Source of the DNA: a virus
Length of the DNA stretch: 31,167 nucleotides
Reading direction: 5' to 3' (one strand)
Virus record (IMG/VR): IMGVR_UViG_3300037264_004085
Coordinates: 1-31,167 of that record
Part shown: positions 13,302-20,622 of the stretch, in pieces
Layout of the letters: the number at the start of each line of letters is the position of its first letter
Numbering within the stretch: position 1 is the first letter of the stretch
The notes under the pieces: model-generated
What the model saw: the letters and a program-made list of their open reading frames with translations, nothing else
Told to the model about the DNA's origin: nothing
Database searches by the model: none
Translations under genes and position numbers: made by a program

Positions 13302-13517
13302 CTAGCTTTCGACGTCGGGCATGTGTTCGAGAAACAGAGCCAGTGCGGTCCACGTCTTTCCGGTGACGCGCTTGATGTTCGTAACGACCCCCTGGCGATC
13401 AACGAGTTCGGCGGTCCACCCGTCGCGTGTCGTGTGTACGGTCGCACCTGTGCCAAGTTTCTGCTCGGCGAGTGCGACGAGTTGCCAGGGGCCTTCGAGC
13501 TGCGTCGTCGCCGTCAA
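13302..13517 (-). CDS. small hypothetical protein
   Basis: A 71-residue protein ending DVES at TAG 13302-13304. The only start in position is TTG 13517, which overlaps the TGA of the upstream gene (TTGA), the same arrangement as in the 15132-15524 gene. The sequence VHTTRDGWTAELVDRQGVVT is a plausible small beta-sheet. Not recognised; the start is less certain than the frame. Confidence 0.55.
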   Translation of the reverse strand: MTATTQLEGPWQLVALAEQKLGTGATVHTTRDGWTAELVDRQGVVTNIKRVTGKTWTALALFLEHMPDVES

Positions 13518-13870
13518 GATGGGCGTCCCATCCGCGTCGACTCCTCGACGATGCGCAGCTCGGCCTCGGGCAGCAGGTACTTGACGAGCACGCCCAGCGC
13601 GATCTCGACTCCGTAGTCCACGTCGCAGGACACCTGTACGGGCTCGTAGCCGCCCGGCTTGCCGTTGCCCGTGCCGTCGTAGATGAGCGGGCCAGGGGCG
13701 TGCGTGAGCGGCGGGCCGCCGAACGGGGACGGCGGCGGGGGCGTGCAGAACTGTACGAAGCGCTTCGTGAGAAGATTCTCGATGACCACAAAGCACCTGA
13801 GTGCGCGTGGACTCTCGGCGAGTCGCTCCAGCGCCTTGCGGATGGGGCCCCCAGCCTCTTCGAGCTTCAT
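13514..13870 (-). CDS. hypothetical protein
   Basis: A 118-residue protein, MKLEEAGGPIRKALERLAES at its start, overlapping the upstream stop by ATGA. It has a proline-rich loop (TPPPPSPFGGPP) and a C-terminal strand/helix YEPVQVSCDVDYGVEIALGV. No family is recognised. Confidence 0.65.
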   Translation of the reverse strand: MKLEEAGGPIRKALERLAESPRALRCFVVIENLLTKRFVQFCTPPPPSPFGGPPLTHAPGPLIYDGTGNGKPGGYEPVQVSCDVDYGVEIALGVLVKYLLPEAELRIVEESTRMGRPS

Positions 13871-15132
13871 CGAGCCTTCCTCTTCGCTTCCTTCTCCGCG
13901 AGCTTGCCGGCCTTCTTGCGATACCGAGCCGCGCGGCGATCCATCATCTCAGCGAGCTTGACGTAGCCCCTCGCGGTGCTCGGGCGGTCCCATCTTTTCC
14001 TCTTGCTGCGTGGGCCCGACGGCGTTGTGTACTCTACGCCAACCATGTCGCCGCGCTTCGTCGATCTGCGAATCGAGTTGATGTTGACGCGACTGCGGCG
14101 GAGAGCCTTGATGACGTCTGCGCGCTCGTCGTCGGGTGTCGCCGGGTGGATCGCCAGCGCCGCTCTCACGTCCTTCTCCGCCTTCTTCGCCGCTTCGAGG
14201 CTGCGCGTCTTGCTACGGTTTTTGCGGGACGCGGCGTAGACCAGCGTGCGCGTCTTCGCGGCGATCTTCTTCAACAACGTGAACGGCGCCGCATCGTTGC
14301 AGCAGATGACTTCTAGCGTGCGGCGCATCTCGTACAAGGCCGTCTTGCCGATCTGCTCGAAGACGGCCTCGAGCTGCTCGGCGGAAGCGATGCCCCGGTA
14401 GGTCAAGAACAATGTGGAGTGCGGGTGTTGCAGGCTGCGCTCGTAGGCGAGCCGGGCGATGTCGAAGACACGCGACCCGTGGACGTCAGCCAGCTCTATC
14501 ACCCCGATGCGGCGATCGAGCGACGTGTGGGCGTTGATGTCGTACTCGTTGTTCTTGTCGCGCGGGATCACGAGCGCCACCTTGTCGTACTCGTCGTTGA
14601 GGCGAGTCTTGCGCTCGAAGAAGAAGAAGGTCGAGTTCTGCGTCTCGTAGTCCTCGAAGTAGTGCTCCCGCAGCATCGCGATGCACCACTTCGTGCTGAG
14701 CCCGTAGTGCACGCTCGCGTTCTTGTTCTTGATGTGGCGCACGACGAGGTCGTCGGAGTCGTACACGACGTCGGCTTCGATCGCCCCGTCGATGCGGTAG
14801 AGCCGCTCGCGCGCTCGACGCTTGCGGGCGTTCGATCGTTTCATGCGCCGCAGGTCGTCGCGGAGCTTCGTGAAGTCTCGCGTGCGGTAGTGGTAGATGT
14901 CCGGGTGGATCCTCTCGTGCCGCCGTCCTTGGGCGAACAGGCGGCCCTTGAACTCGTGGAAGAGATCGACGACGTCGGCGATCTCCGGGGCGAGCGCCTG
15001 GCCGGAGGCGAGAATCTGCGCGCTCCAGTCGAGGTACTTGAGGTTCTTCGACGGGTCGCGCGCGGCGCTCAGACGGATCTCCTCCGCGTGATTCGGATAC
15101 TTCTGGAGCACGAAGTCGAGTCGCGTGCCCAT
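13867..15132 (-). CDS. 421-residue phage protein with TKWC motif
   Basis: This large unknown starts at ATG 15132, sharing one base with the upstream TGA. The centre reads DLVVRHIKNKNASVHYGLST, KWCIAMLREHYFEDYETQNS, then TFFFFERK and YDKVALVIPR. The pattern of a strand, Y-G--TKWCI, an aromatic helix and a run of strands is one I associate with uncharacterised proteins of large phages. The C-terminal third is very basic (KRKRWDRP; RAARYRKKAGKLAEKEAKRK) and probably binds nucleic acid. Cys and Trp in TKWC are candidate functional residues, but I know no activity for the family. Confidence 0.65.
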   Translation of the reverse strand: MGTRLDFVLQKYPNHAEEIRLSAARDPSKNLKYLDWSAQILASGQALAPEIADVVDLFHEFKGRLFAQGRRHERIHPDIYHYRTRDFTKLRDDLRRMKRSNARKRRARERLYRIDGAIEADVVYDSDDLVVRHIKNKNASVHYGLSTKWCIAMLREHYFEDYETQNSTFFFFERKTRLNDEYDKVALVIPRDKNNEYDINAHTSLDRRIGVIELADVHGSRVFDIARLAYERSLQHPHSTLFLTYRGIASAEQLEAVFEQIGKTALYEMRRTLEVICCNDAAPFTLLKKIAAKTRTLVYAASRKNRSKTRSLEAAKKAEKDVRAALAIHPATPDDERADVIKALRRSRVNINSIRRSTKRGDMVGVEYTTPSGPRSKRKRWDRPSTARGYVKLAEMMDRRAARYRKKAGKLAEKEAKRKAR

Positions 15133-15524
15133 CAGTTCGCCAGCGCTGGGAGCATGAACCCGTGATTCGAGAGCGCGGCGGCGAGCGCCTCGAAGTGCGC
15201 GACCTCGCCCATCCGCGACTCTCGCCAGATGCGGCACAGCGTGTCGTTCAACGTCGTGCCGTCATGGATCGATACGCGAAGTCGTTCAAGCAAGACCTGC
15301 GCGTCGGCGTAAGGCCGATCGAGCGGGGCTACGGTCACGGTGAACTCTTTGTCCTGGGCCTTGAGCACAACGTGCATCCACGGCTCGCTCGCGATGAAGC
15401 CGTCTTGTAGCGCTGGTCGCCCTGAGACGAAGATAACGTCGTCGTCAGAGAAGCCGAACCGGCGGAACGCTTCGTAGACGGACCACGTGGCGCGGTAGAG
15501 CGGCGGGATCTCCTCGTACGTCAA
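15132..15524 (-). CDS. hypothetical protein
   Basis: A 130-residue protein whose best start is TTG 15524, overlapping the TGA of the ribbon-helix-helix gene (TTGA). The sequence is mixed alpha/beta: YEAFRRFGFSDDDVIFVSGR, then WMHVVLKAQDKEFTVTVAPL. No family is recognised. It is translationally coupled at both ends within the minus-strand block. Confidence 0.6.
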   Translation of the reverse strand: MTYEEIPPLYRATWSVYEAFRRFGFSDDDVIFVSGRPALQDGFIASEPWMHVVLKAQDKEFTVTVAPLDRPYADAQVLLERLRVSIHDGTTLNDTLCRIWRESRMGEVAHFEALAAALSNHGFMLPALAN

Positions 15525-15706
15525 GCGCCCACCATCGGGACAACGCGGTTGCGCCGACGGTTGAGCTTCTCCAAGAGGATCGCCCTGATGACGGCGCTCG
15601 TCTTCACTTCGGCTCCGGCCGCCTTGCTCATGCGCTGCCGCTCGCGCTCGAGCGCGTCGCGCAGTTCGCCGGGCACACGGACGCCGATGGTTTCGTCGTT
15701 CTTCAT
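15521..15706 (-). CDS. ribbon-helix-helix regulator
   Basis: A 61-residue protein: ETIGVRVPGELRDALERERQ then KTSAVIRAILLEKLNRR, which is the ribbon strand (TIGVRV), helix, turn and helix of the Arc/CopG/MetJ fold. It is the first gene of the leftward block and is divergent from the VapE-like helicase gene. No ribosome binding site precedes ATG 15706, and a plausible promoter would give an almost leaderless transcript. The TTGT-rich palindrome at 15733-15752 is a natural candidate operator, so autoregulation and control of both blocks is likely (inference). Confidence 0.78.
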   Translation of the reverse strand: MKNDETIGVRVPGELRDALERERQRMSKAAGAEVKTSAVIRAILLEKLNRRRNRVVPMVGA

Positions 15707-15714
15707 GGCCCCGC

Positions 15715-15743
15715 ACAGTACGTGAGTTCAGGTTGTTCGACAA
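15715..15743 (-). promoter_or_regulatory. candidate leftward promoter
   Basis: On the minus strand TTGTCG (15743-15738) and TACTGT (15720-15715) are 17 bp apart. Transcription would start within a few bases of ATG 15706, consistent with the absence of a ribosome binding site. Confidence 0.4.
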
Positions 15744-15752
15744 GTACAACAA
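15733..15752. promoter_or_regulatory. TTGT-box palindrome, candidate operator
   Basis: TTGTT-N10-AACAA is a perfect inverted repeat, and the nested TTGTTCGACAA is another. It overlaps the leftward -35 and sits just upstream of the rightward -35. Ribbon-helix-helix dimers often bind such short repeated boxes. Confidence 0.55.
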
Positions 15753-15757
15753 GAATC

Positions 15758-15787
15758 TTGACAGCCCTGGGGCGCGCGATCTAGGGT
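15758..15787 (+). promoter_or_regulatory. candidate rightward promoter
   Basis: A perfect -35 TTGACA (15758-15763) is followed after 18 bp by TAGGGT (15782-15787), the same -10-like hexamer seen at 20543-20548. It would drive the helicase gene and the long rightward block. Confidence 0.5.
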
Positions 15788-15851
15788 CGTCGTTCGCTCT
15801 GCAACCCGTCGAACGTCGTGGCGCTCGGAAGCGCCGAAAGGAGAAGCTGCC

Positions 15852-17111
15852 TTGGCTGAAGCTCCGTGGGACGCCTCTTTGCTCAAGAACAAGCAGGGGG
15901 CCTACTTGCCGTGCCTCCGCAACGCCTTCGCGATCCTCTGTCACCGTACTGAGTGGCGCAACGTCATCGCGTACGATGACTTCGCTGGCGTCATCGTGAA
16001 GATGAAGGAGCCGCCCTGGTTCAAGGACATCATCCCCGACGGACGCGAACAGAGCGCCGACTGGACGCAGAACGACTCTCGCAGAGCAGCGGACTGGATC
16101 GCACGCGACTACAACTGCCCGATTCACACGAGCATCGTCGAGGAGGCGGTGCAGCTCGTCGCCGATCGCTGGCACGTCCATCCGGTGCGCGACTACTTGA
16201 ACGAGATCAAGTGGGACAAGAAGAAGCGGATCGACACGCTCCTCGTTCGAGCGGCGCACGCCGAGGACACGCCCTACGTGCGCGCGGTGACGAAGAACTT
16301 CTTCCTGTCGGCCGTCGCCCGGATCTTCCGGCCCGGGGAGAAGGTCGACACGATGCTGATCCTCGAAGGCCCGCAGAACGTCGGCAAGAGCACGCTCTTC
16401 CGCGCTCTCGCGAGCGACACTTGGTTCCTCGACACGCTGTTCACGCCCGGCACCAAGGACGCCTACCAGTCTCTCCGACGGAGATGGATCATCGAGTGGA
16501 GCGAACTCGACGCCCTGAACCGCGTCGAGTTGTCGCGGGTGAAGGCGTTCGTATCCTCGACGACGGACAGCTACCGCCCGAGCTACGGGAAGTCGACGAT
16601 CGACTTTCCGCGGCAGTGCGTGTTCGTCGGGACGGTCAACCCGAGTGAGGGCTACCTCAACGATCCGACCGGCTCGCGGCGCTTCTGGCCGGTGACCGTT
16701 GGCAGAGTGGACCTCAAGCTGGTGCGCGCAGAGCGCGATCAGCTCTGGGCCGAGGCCGTGGCGCGCTACCGCAAGGACGAGGTCTGGCACCTCGACGACC
16801 AGAAGCTCATCAAGGCGGCAGCGGAGGAGGCCGACAAGCGCCGGGAGCGCGAGCCCTGGGAGAAGCACTTCCGCGACTGGCTCGCCGAGCACGAACGGTC
16901 GAAGAAGGGCGTCACGACGGAGGAGCTGCTCACGAAGGCCGTCGGGATGCGCAAGGACGTTCAAGATCGCTCGGCGCAGACGAAGGCGGGCAAGGCGCTC
17001 CGGGCCATCGGCTGGGATGTCGTGCAGCGAGGCCCAGACGACATTCGCCGGTACTTGCCCGGCAAAACGGCCCAAGCCTCTCGATCTACTCCCTCCAACC
17101 CTCCAACCTAG
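15852..17111 (+). CDS. VapE-like replicative helicase/ATPase
   Basis: A 419-residue protein starting at TTG 15852 behind AAGGAG. The core is a virulence-associated E family P-loop ATPase: Walker A EGPQNVGKST (172-181), Walker B-like RWIIEWSELDAL (211-222) with two acidic residues, sensor CVFVGTVNPSEGY (256-268) and the arginine-finger segment DPTGSRRFWPV (271-281). The family is related to superfamily 3 helicases and is paired with primases in phages and satellites. Here the AEP-like primase lies in the divergent block, so the two probably start or drive DNA replication. The C-terminus resembles a small winged-helix (KGVTTEELLTKAVGM). Confidence 0.85.
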   Translation: MAEAPWDASLLKNKQGAYLPCLRNAFAILCHRTEWRNVIAYDDFAGVIVKMKEPPWFKDIIPDGREQSADWTQNDSRRAADWIARDYNCPIHTSIVEEAVQLVADRWHVHPVRDYLNEIKWDKKKRIDTLLVRAAHAEDTPYVRAVTKNFFLSAVARIFRPGEKVDTMLILEGPQNVGKSTLFRALASDTWFLDTLFTPGTKDAYQSLRRRWIIEWSELDALNRVELSRVKAFVSSTTDSYRPSYGKSTIDFPRQCVFVGTVNPSEGYLNDPTGSRRFWPVTVGRVDLKLVRAERDQLWAEAVARYRKDEVWHLDDQKLIKAAAEEADKRREREPWEKHFRDWLAEHERSKKGVTTEELLTKAVGMRKDVQDRSAQTKAGKALRAIGWDVVQRGPDDIRRYLPGKTAQASRSTPSNPPT

Positions 17112-17162
17112 TTCTGAGTTTTAGAAGTCTAGTTTGTCTGAGAGGGACTACTGGGGGTCCGA

Positions 17163-17186
17163 AACCCGAAACGAGGTTGTCGGGTT
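17163..17186. other. hairpin between helicase and next gene
   Basis: AACCCGA (17163-17169) and TCGGGTT (17180-17186) form a 7-bp stem with a 10-nt loop. No T tract follows, so it is not a typical terminator. Confidence 0.4.
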
Positions 17187-17257
17187 GGAGGTAGCCCCCA
17201 CCCGAAGAGAACTTCACGCTTGCTTGCAGCGATACGTCGAACCGCAGAAGGAGCCAC

Positions 17258-17413
17258 ATGCCGAACATGAAAACAGCCCGATCATCCAAGCTCGCCCGGA
17301 CCCACAAGACCCAGCCCCAGTTCAACCAAGACGAACCGATCCCGTACGCCCTCGTCGACCTCGACGCCCCGATCCCGTACGCGCTCGCCCCGCAGCCAGT
17401 GACCGCCGAGTGA
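17258..17413 (+). CDS. small protein with duplicated PIPYAL motif
   Basis: A 51-residue protein from ATG 17258 behind AAGGAG. A basic N-terminus (MPNMKTARSSKLARTHKTQP) is followed by EPIPYALVDLDAPIPYALAP, in which PIPYAL occurs twice, nine residues apart. No family is recognised. Short repeated Pro/Tyr motifs often act as docking peptides; a partner is unknown. Confidence 0.65.
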   Translation: MPNMKTARSSKLARTHKTQPQFNQDEPIPYALVDLDAPIPYALAPQPVTAE

Positions 17414-17486
17414 CCCGTTGCGGCTCCGGCGTCCGGGGGGGTTCCTCGGGCGCCGGGAGCCGCGCCGCCTCAAGAGGGAGAAACCT

Positions 17487-18683
17487 GTGAACAACCTGCA
17501 ACCGTCCGCGTCACGTACCGCGCTGCTCCTGGCCTGCCCCAGGCCCTTCGACCCCAGCTTCGAGATCGAGCCGAGCCCCGGCGGAGAGGCCGCTCGCTAC
17601 GGCAGCGCCTTCCACCAAGTGCTCGCAGCTTGCCTCGGCACACCCGAGAAGAAGCCTCTTGAGCGCTCCGCAAGCTACGCCCGCGCAGTCGACGCGGCGG
17701 CCAAGAAGTACGATGTGCGCGCCGTTGGCGCCGAACTCGCGGGCCACGCGAAGAGCAGCGCGAGGGTGCTCCGCAACTGGCTCAGCCGCGAGAAGCTCGA
17801 GGTCGCCGAGATCGAGCGCTCCTACGCGGTCGCTCCGCGCGCAGACGGCGGCTGGCTCGTGCGTGAGATCCCACCACACGACGCGGATCACCGCTACGCG
17901 ATCAAGCTCGGCGAGCTGCCCGGCACCGTCGACCTCATCGCACGGAACAAGAACCGCACCCGAGCCGTCGTCCTCGACCACAAGACGGGCGGCGTCGACC
18001 CTGGGTTCGCTCAGCCTGCGAAGCTGGCGCAGATGCGGACGCTCGGGCTAATCGGGATGCCGGGTGCGCCTGCGAAGAGCAAGGGCTTCAAGCGCGACGT
18101 CGAGGTCGCGATCTTCCACGCCGACCGGCGAGGGCTGCCGATCGTGTACGCGGAGCCGTACAAGATCCAAGATCAGTTCCGCCACGCCGCGGATCTGCAC
18201 GCGGCGTTCGCCCGCGTCGGTTCGGGCTTCATGCGCCCCGGCTCCCACTGCACGTACTGTCCTGCCCGTGAGGGCTGCCCGGCGCGCACCGTGGACCTAC
18301 TCGCCACAAGCACGGCCGCGCTCGTCGAGGGCGCGAACCGGCTCGCCGTCGAGCCCATCGTCTCAGGCCCGCTCTCGCCAGGCGCCAACACGAGCCTCTC
18401 CGTCGAGGAGCGGGCTGGGGCGCTCTACGATCTGCTCAAGCGCTTCCGTGTGCTCGATGAGGCCGGCTCCGCCGAGATCAAACGTCTCGTACAGGAGGGC
18501 AAGATCATCGAGACCCGCGACGGGCGAGTGCTCGCGGTCCGCGAGGAGAGGTTCGAGACGCTCTCGAAGAAGAGCGTCATCGAGGCGCTCGGGAAGGTCG
18601 CAGGCGAGCGGATGCTCAAGCGTCTTCGTGCGAAGGGCGCGATCAAGGAAGCGATGCGCGAGAAGCTCGTCGCGGAGAAGTGA
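17487..18683 (+). CDS. Cas4/RecB-like PD-(D/E)XK nuclease
   Basis: A 398-residue protein from GTG 17487 with GGGAG nine bases upstream. The RecB-type nuclease core is visible: RYGSAFHQ with His43, LPGTVDLIA with Asp149, and AVVLDHKTG with Asp164 and Lys166. Cys17 near the N-terminus and HCTYCPAREGC (Cys255, Cys258, Cys264) after the core match the four-cysteine iron-sulfur arrangement of Cas4-like nucleases. In phages such enzymes accompany single-strand annealing or Sak4-type ATPases and SSB-like proteins, as here (20623 and 21610). A 5' to 3' exonuclease role in recombination is likely. Confidence 0.82.
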   Translation: MNNLQPSASRTALLLACPRPFDPSFEIEPSPGGEAARYGSAFHQVLAACLGTPEKKPLERSASYARAVDAAAKKYDVRAVGAELAGHAKSSARVLRNWLSREKLEVAEIERSYAVAPRADGGWLVREIPPHDADHRYAIKLGELPGTVDLIARNKNRTRAVVLDHKTGGVDPGFAQPAKLAQMRTLGLIGMPGAPAKSKGFKRDVEVAIFHADRRGLPIVYAEPYKIQDQFRHAADLHAAFARVGSGFMRPGSHCTYCPAREGCPARTVDLLATSTAALVEGANRLAVEPIVSGPLSPGANTSLSVEERAGALYDLLKRFRVLDEAGSAEIKRLVQEGKIIETRDGRVLAVREERFETLSKKSVIEALGKVAGERMLKRLRAKGAIKEAMREKLVAEK

Positions 18684-18784
18684 TGCCGCACACCGTCGAA
18701 GTTCCGCTGCCGCGAGGTCTGGTGGCGCTGATCGATGCAGACGATCGCGAGCGAGTCTTGAGGTACATGAGGAAAACTAGATGA
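18683..18784 (+). CDS. 33-residue ORF, possible homing-endonuclease remnant
   Basis: ATG 18683 shares one base with the preceding TGA, and the stop overlaps the next ATG (ATGA), so the frame is coupled on both sides. VEVPLPRGLVALIDADDRER resembles the N-terminal segment found ahead of the HNH or AP2 domain in many phage homing endonucleases (I-L--G--ALVD--DYE). The nuclease domain is absent. It could be a decayed remnant, or a functional micro-protein. Confidence 0.5.
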   Translation: MPHTVEVPLPRGLVALIDADDRERVLRYMRKTR

Positions 18785-19209
18785 GCGCCGACGAAAACGT
18801 GAATCACCCGCAGCACTACACCGCGCACCCTTCTGGGGTCGAGTGCGTCGACATCGCCGAGCACTTGAGCTTCAACCTCGGCAACGCCCTGAAGTACGTC
18901 TGGCGCGCCGGGAAGAAGCACCCGGAGAAAACACGAGAGGACATCGCAAAGGCGCTCTGGTACGTGCGGCGCGAGAGCCGCCTCCTAGACTTCAACCCGC
19001 AGCACCCAATGGGCCTCGACGGGCCCACCGTGCGAATCCTCATCGGGAAGACGCTCGCGGCGACCTCTGGGCAACCCGTCGACGTGCTCAGCGAGTTCCT
19101 GAACGCGCTCATCGCGCCCACGAAGCACATCTTCAACGAGCTTGCAGGGATCCTCGACCGTGCCGCCGACCGCGAGGCCCGCGAGGTCGAGGGGACGCAT
19201 ACGCCGTGA
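18781..19209 (+). CDS. DUF3310 protein
   Basis: A 142-residue protein. VNHPQHYTAHPSGVECVDIA with FNLGNALKYVWRAGKK and an EDIAKALWYVRRE helix is the DUF3310 signature; the family includes T7 gp1.7, a nucleotide kinase-type protein. It is usual in phage replication modules and is taken as a nucleotide-metabolism gene. The extra C-terminal half (from about residue 75) is helical and not part of the core. ATGA overlap fixes the start. Confidence 0.85.
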   Translation: MSADENVNHPQHYTAHPSGVECVDIAEHLSFNLGNALKYVWRAGKKHPEKTREDIAKALWYVRRESRLLDFNPQHPMGLDGPTVRILIGKTLAATSGQPVDVLSEFLNALIAPTKHIFNELAGILDRAADREAREVEGTHTP

Positions 19210-19379
19210 CCCCTCGCAAGTGCGCCCGGCACGAGCTGCAACCAGGCGAACTCGGCGACAGCCCGCGCTACGAGCGCGCGCTCGTCGAGAGCCGAACGTG
19301 CTGGCGCTGCCGCGGGCTCGCGGTGCTCGCCGTCGTCGTCTACCGCTGGCGCCGGTTCACCGGGGAGGAACGATGGTAA
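19206..19379 (+). CDS. small Cys/His protein
   Basis: A 57-residue protein from GTG 19206 (GTGA overlap). CARHELQPGE and CWRCRGLAVLAVVVYRWRRF supply a possible C-x2-H plus C-x2-C zinc site, followed by a short hydrophobic stretch. Not recognised. The final codons contain the ribosome binding site and start of the next gene. Confidence 0.6.
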   Translation: MTPRKCARHELQPGELGDSPRYERALVESRTCWRCRGLAVLAVVVYRWRRFTGEERW

Positions 19380-19636
19380 CGCGCTCCGCTTCGATCCGCG
19401 GGGACAAGCAGTTCCGCATCAGATCCGAGCCCACGTTCACGGAAGCGGAGATCACACACGAGTGGTCCGTGCTCGCCCACGTCGGGTGCGCGGCGGACTG
19501 CGAGGCCGACCTCGCCCTCTGCCTCTCCGCGCTCGTCGAGGCCGGCGTGATCAACATCGAGAAGCTCCGCGCGGCGCTCATCCTCGCCGAGCCCGTCGCG
19601 CGCGAACACGTGGTTGCCGTGAAAGAGCCGACATGA
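19373..19636 (+). CDS. hypothetical protein
   Basis: An 87-residue protein, MVTRSASIRGDKQFRIRSEP at its start, with GGGGAGG upstream. The helical C-terminal half contains CAADCEADLALCLSALVEAG with three Cys. No family is recognised. It overlaps the preceding and following genes. Confidence 0.6.
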   Translation: MVTRSASIRGDKQFRIRSEPTFTEAEITHEWSVLAHVGCAADCEADLALCLSALVEAGVINIEKLRAALILAEPVAREHVVAVKEPT

Positions 19637-19929
19637 AGCGCGATCAGAAGCCGAACGATCATGTTCGCCTCGGCCCAGAGGTCGAGCCTGGCCGGCGGAT
19701 CGCAGTACGGCGGCGAGGCGAGCAGCTCTCGACCGGAATAGTCGTGCCCGCGAAAGACGGGCAAGCGATCCCAGAGGGCGCGGAGGTCGTAGTCCTCAAC
19801 GCCCCGGGCCAGGACGGCTGGCAGGAGGTGCGCTCCAGCTACCGCCACGGCCCCGCGCAAGTCGCGACCCCGGCGTACAGCGCCGGCTACGAGCGGATCT
19901 TCGGAAAAGGAAAGGTAGGTATCGCGTGA
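19633..19929 (+). CDS. hypothetical protein
   Basis: A 98-residue protein from ATG 19633 (ATGA overlap). The pattern VEPGRRIAVRRRGEQLSTGI followed by IPEGAEVVVLNAPGQDGWQE suggests a small beta-barrel. Not recognised. Confidence 0.6.
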   Translation: MKRDQKPNDHVRLGPEVEPGRRIAVRRRGEQLSTGIVVPAKDGQAIPEGAEVVVLNAPGQDGWQEVRSSYRHGPAQVATPAYSAGYERIFGKGKVGIA

Positions 19930-20324
19930 TCCACGTCTACTTCGCTCACCGGCTCGGGCACGACCCCGTCCTCCGACTCGCGAACATCGAAGCCGCCGGC
20001 AGGCTCATGTGCGAGCTGGCCGACCGGCTCCCCATCGTGCCTGCCGCCTCGTGGCTCACGCTCGCGCGCTACTGGGACGAGACGAAGCGCGAGAAGGGCC
20101 TCACGATCGACTTCGCCCAGATCACGAGGTGCGACGAACTCTGGCACGTCGGACCAGAGCTGTCGGCGGGCATGAAGCTCGAGGCCGCGCACGCGGCGAA
20201 GATGGACGTGGCCGTCCGAGACCTCGTGGGGCGCTCGGCGGATGAGATCGTCGAGCGGTGGCCCCACTTCACCCCACTCCCGCCCCCTTCCAATGGGCGG
20301 GCTCCGGCCTCGAACAGATCGTAA
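19926..20324 (+). CDS. DUF4406/nucleoside deoxyribosyltransferase-like protein
   Basis: A 132-residue protein from GTG 19926 (GTGA overlap). HVYFAHRLGHDPVLRLANIE opens with the strand and N-I-x-A helix of nucleoside 2-deoxyribosyltransferase-like proteins; ITRCDELWHVGPELSAGMKL then gives the CD-L----S-G---E motif. The family hydrolyses or exchanges the base of deoxynucleosides or deoxynucleotides, fitting the nucleotide-metabolism theme beside DUF3310 and ThyX. The last residues (PLPPPSNGRAPAS) are encoded by a dispersed hairpin element, so the natural C-terminus was probably altered by its arrival. Confidence 0.72.
   Translation: MIHVYFAHRLGHDPVLRLANIEAAGRLMCELADRLPIVPAASWLTLARYWDETKREKGLTIDFAQITRCDELWHVGPELSAGMKLEAAHAAKMDVAVRDLVGRSADEIVERWPHFTPLPPPSNGRAPASNRS
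20279..20301 (+). repeat. dispersed hairpin element, copy 3
   Basis: CGCCCCCTTCCAATGGGCG at 20281-20299; here the stem extends to 7 bp. It forms the 3' end of the DUF4406-like gene, and the tract continues with GGGTGAAGTGG on the minus strand, as in copy 5. Confidence 0.85.
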
Positions 20325-20475
20325 CCGCAGCGGAAAACACGGGCTATCGTCTCTGCGCGTATCACGTCGCAGCAGCGGTGAAGCTCGTTCGCGATTCGTC
20401 TTGCTCGACAAGTGGCGCGTGGGCCGCTATGTTTGCTCTCACGAGCGGACAGTCGTCCCCCGACCATCGCTCCCT

Positions 20476-20515
20476 GAACCGCAGCCCTTTTCGACGGGGG
20501 CTGCGGTTCTCTTTT
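20476..20515 (+). terminator. intrinsic terminator
   Basis: A 12-bp stem (20476-20487 with 20498-20509, GAACCGCAGCCC base-paired to its complement) with a 10-nt loop, followed by TCTTTTG. It closes the 15852-20324 transcription unit. Nothing gene-like is seen at 20325-20475. Confidence 0.8.
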
Positions 20516-20519
20516 GTGC

Positions 20520-20548
20520 TTGCGCTAGTTGTAGCGCTCAGATAGGGT
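20520..20548 (+). promoter_or_regulatory. candidate promoter with internal operator
   Basis: TTGCGC (20520-20525) and TAGGGT (20543-20548) are 17 bp apart. GCGCTAGTTGTAGCGC (20522-20537) is a perfect 6-bp inverted repeat between them. It follows the terminator and would drive the block from 20623 on. Confidence 0.5.
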
Positions 20549-20622
20549 GTGCGTTCCTTAGCCCAACGTCGAAGCGTCGCCACTCGAAGGCAACGGCGGG
20601 CAAAGGAGACAGGGACGACAGC

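Noticed and set aside
15525-17075. Long minus-strand frame opposite the helicase gene
   Set aside because: It is an antisense frame in high-GC DNA; only the 130 C-terminal residues below 15524 belong to a coupled gene.
17487-18683. Cas4 of a CRISPR adaptation module
   Set aside because: No cas1, cas2 or array is visible; neighbours are phage replication genes, so a recombination exonuclease is the better reading.
20258-20545. 95-residue plus-strand frame after the DUF4406-like gene
   Set aside because: It spans repeat copy 3 and the terminator, has no ribosome binding site and no recognisable pattern.
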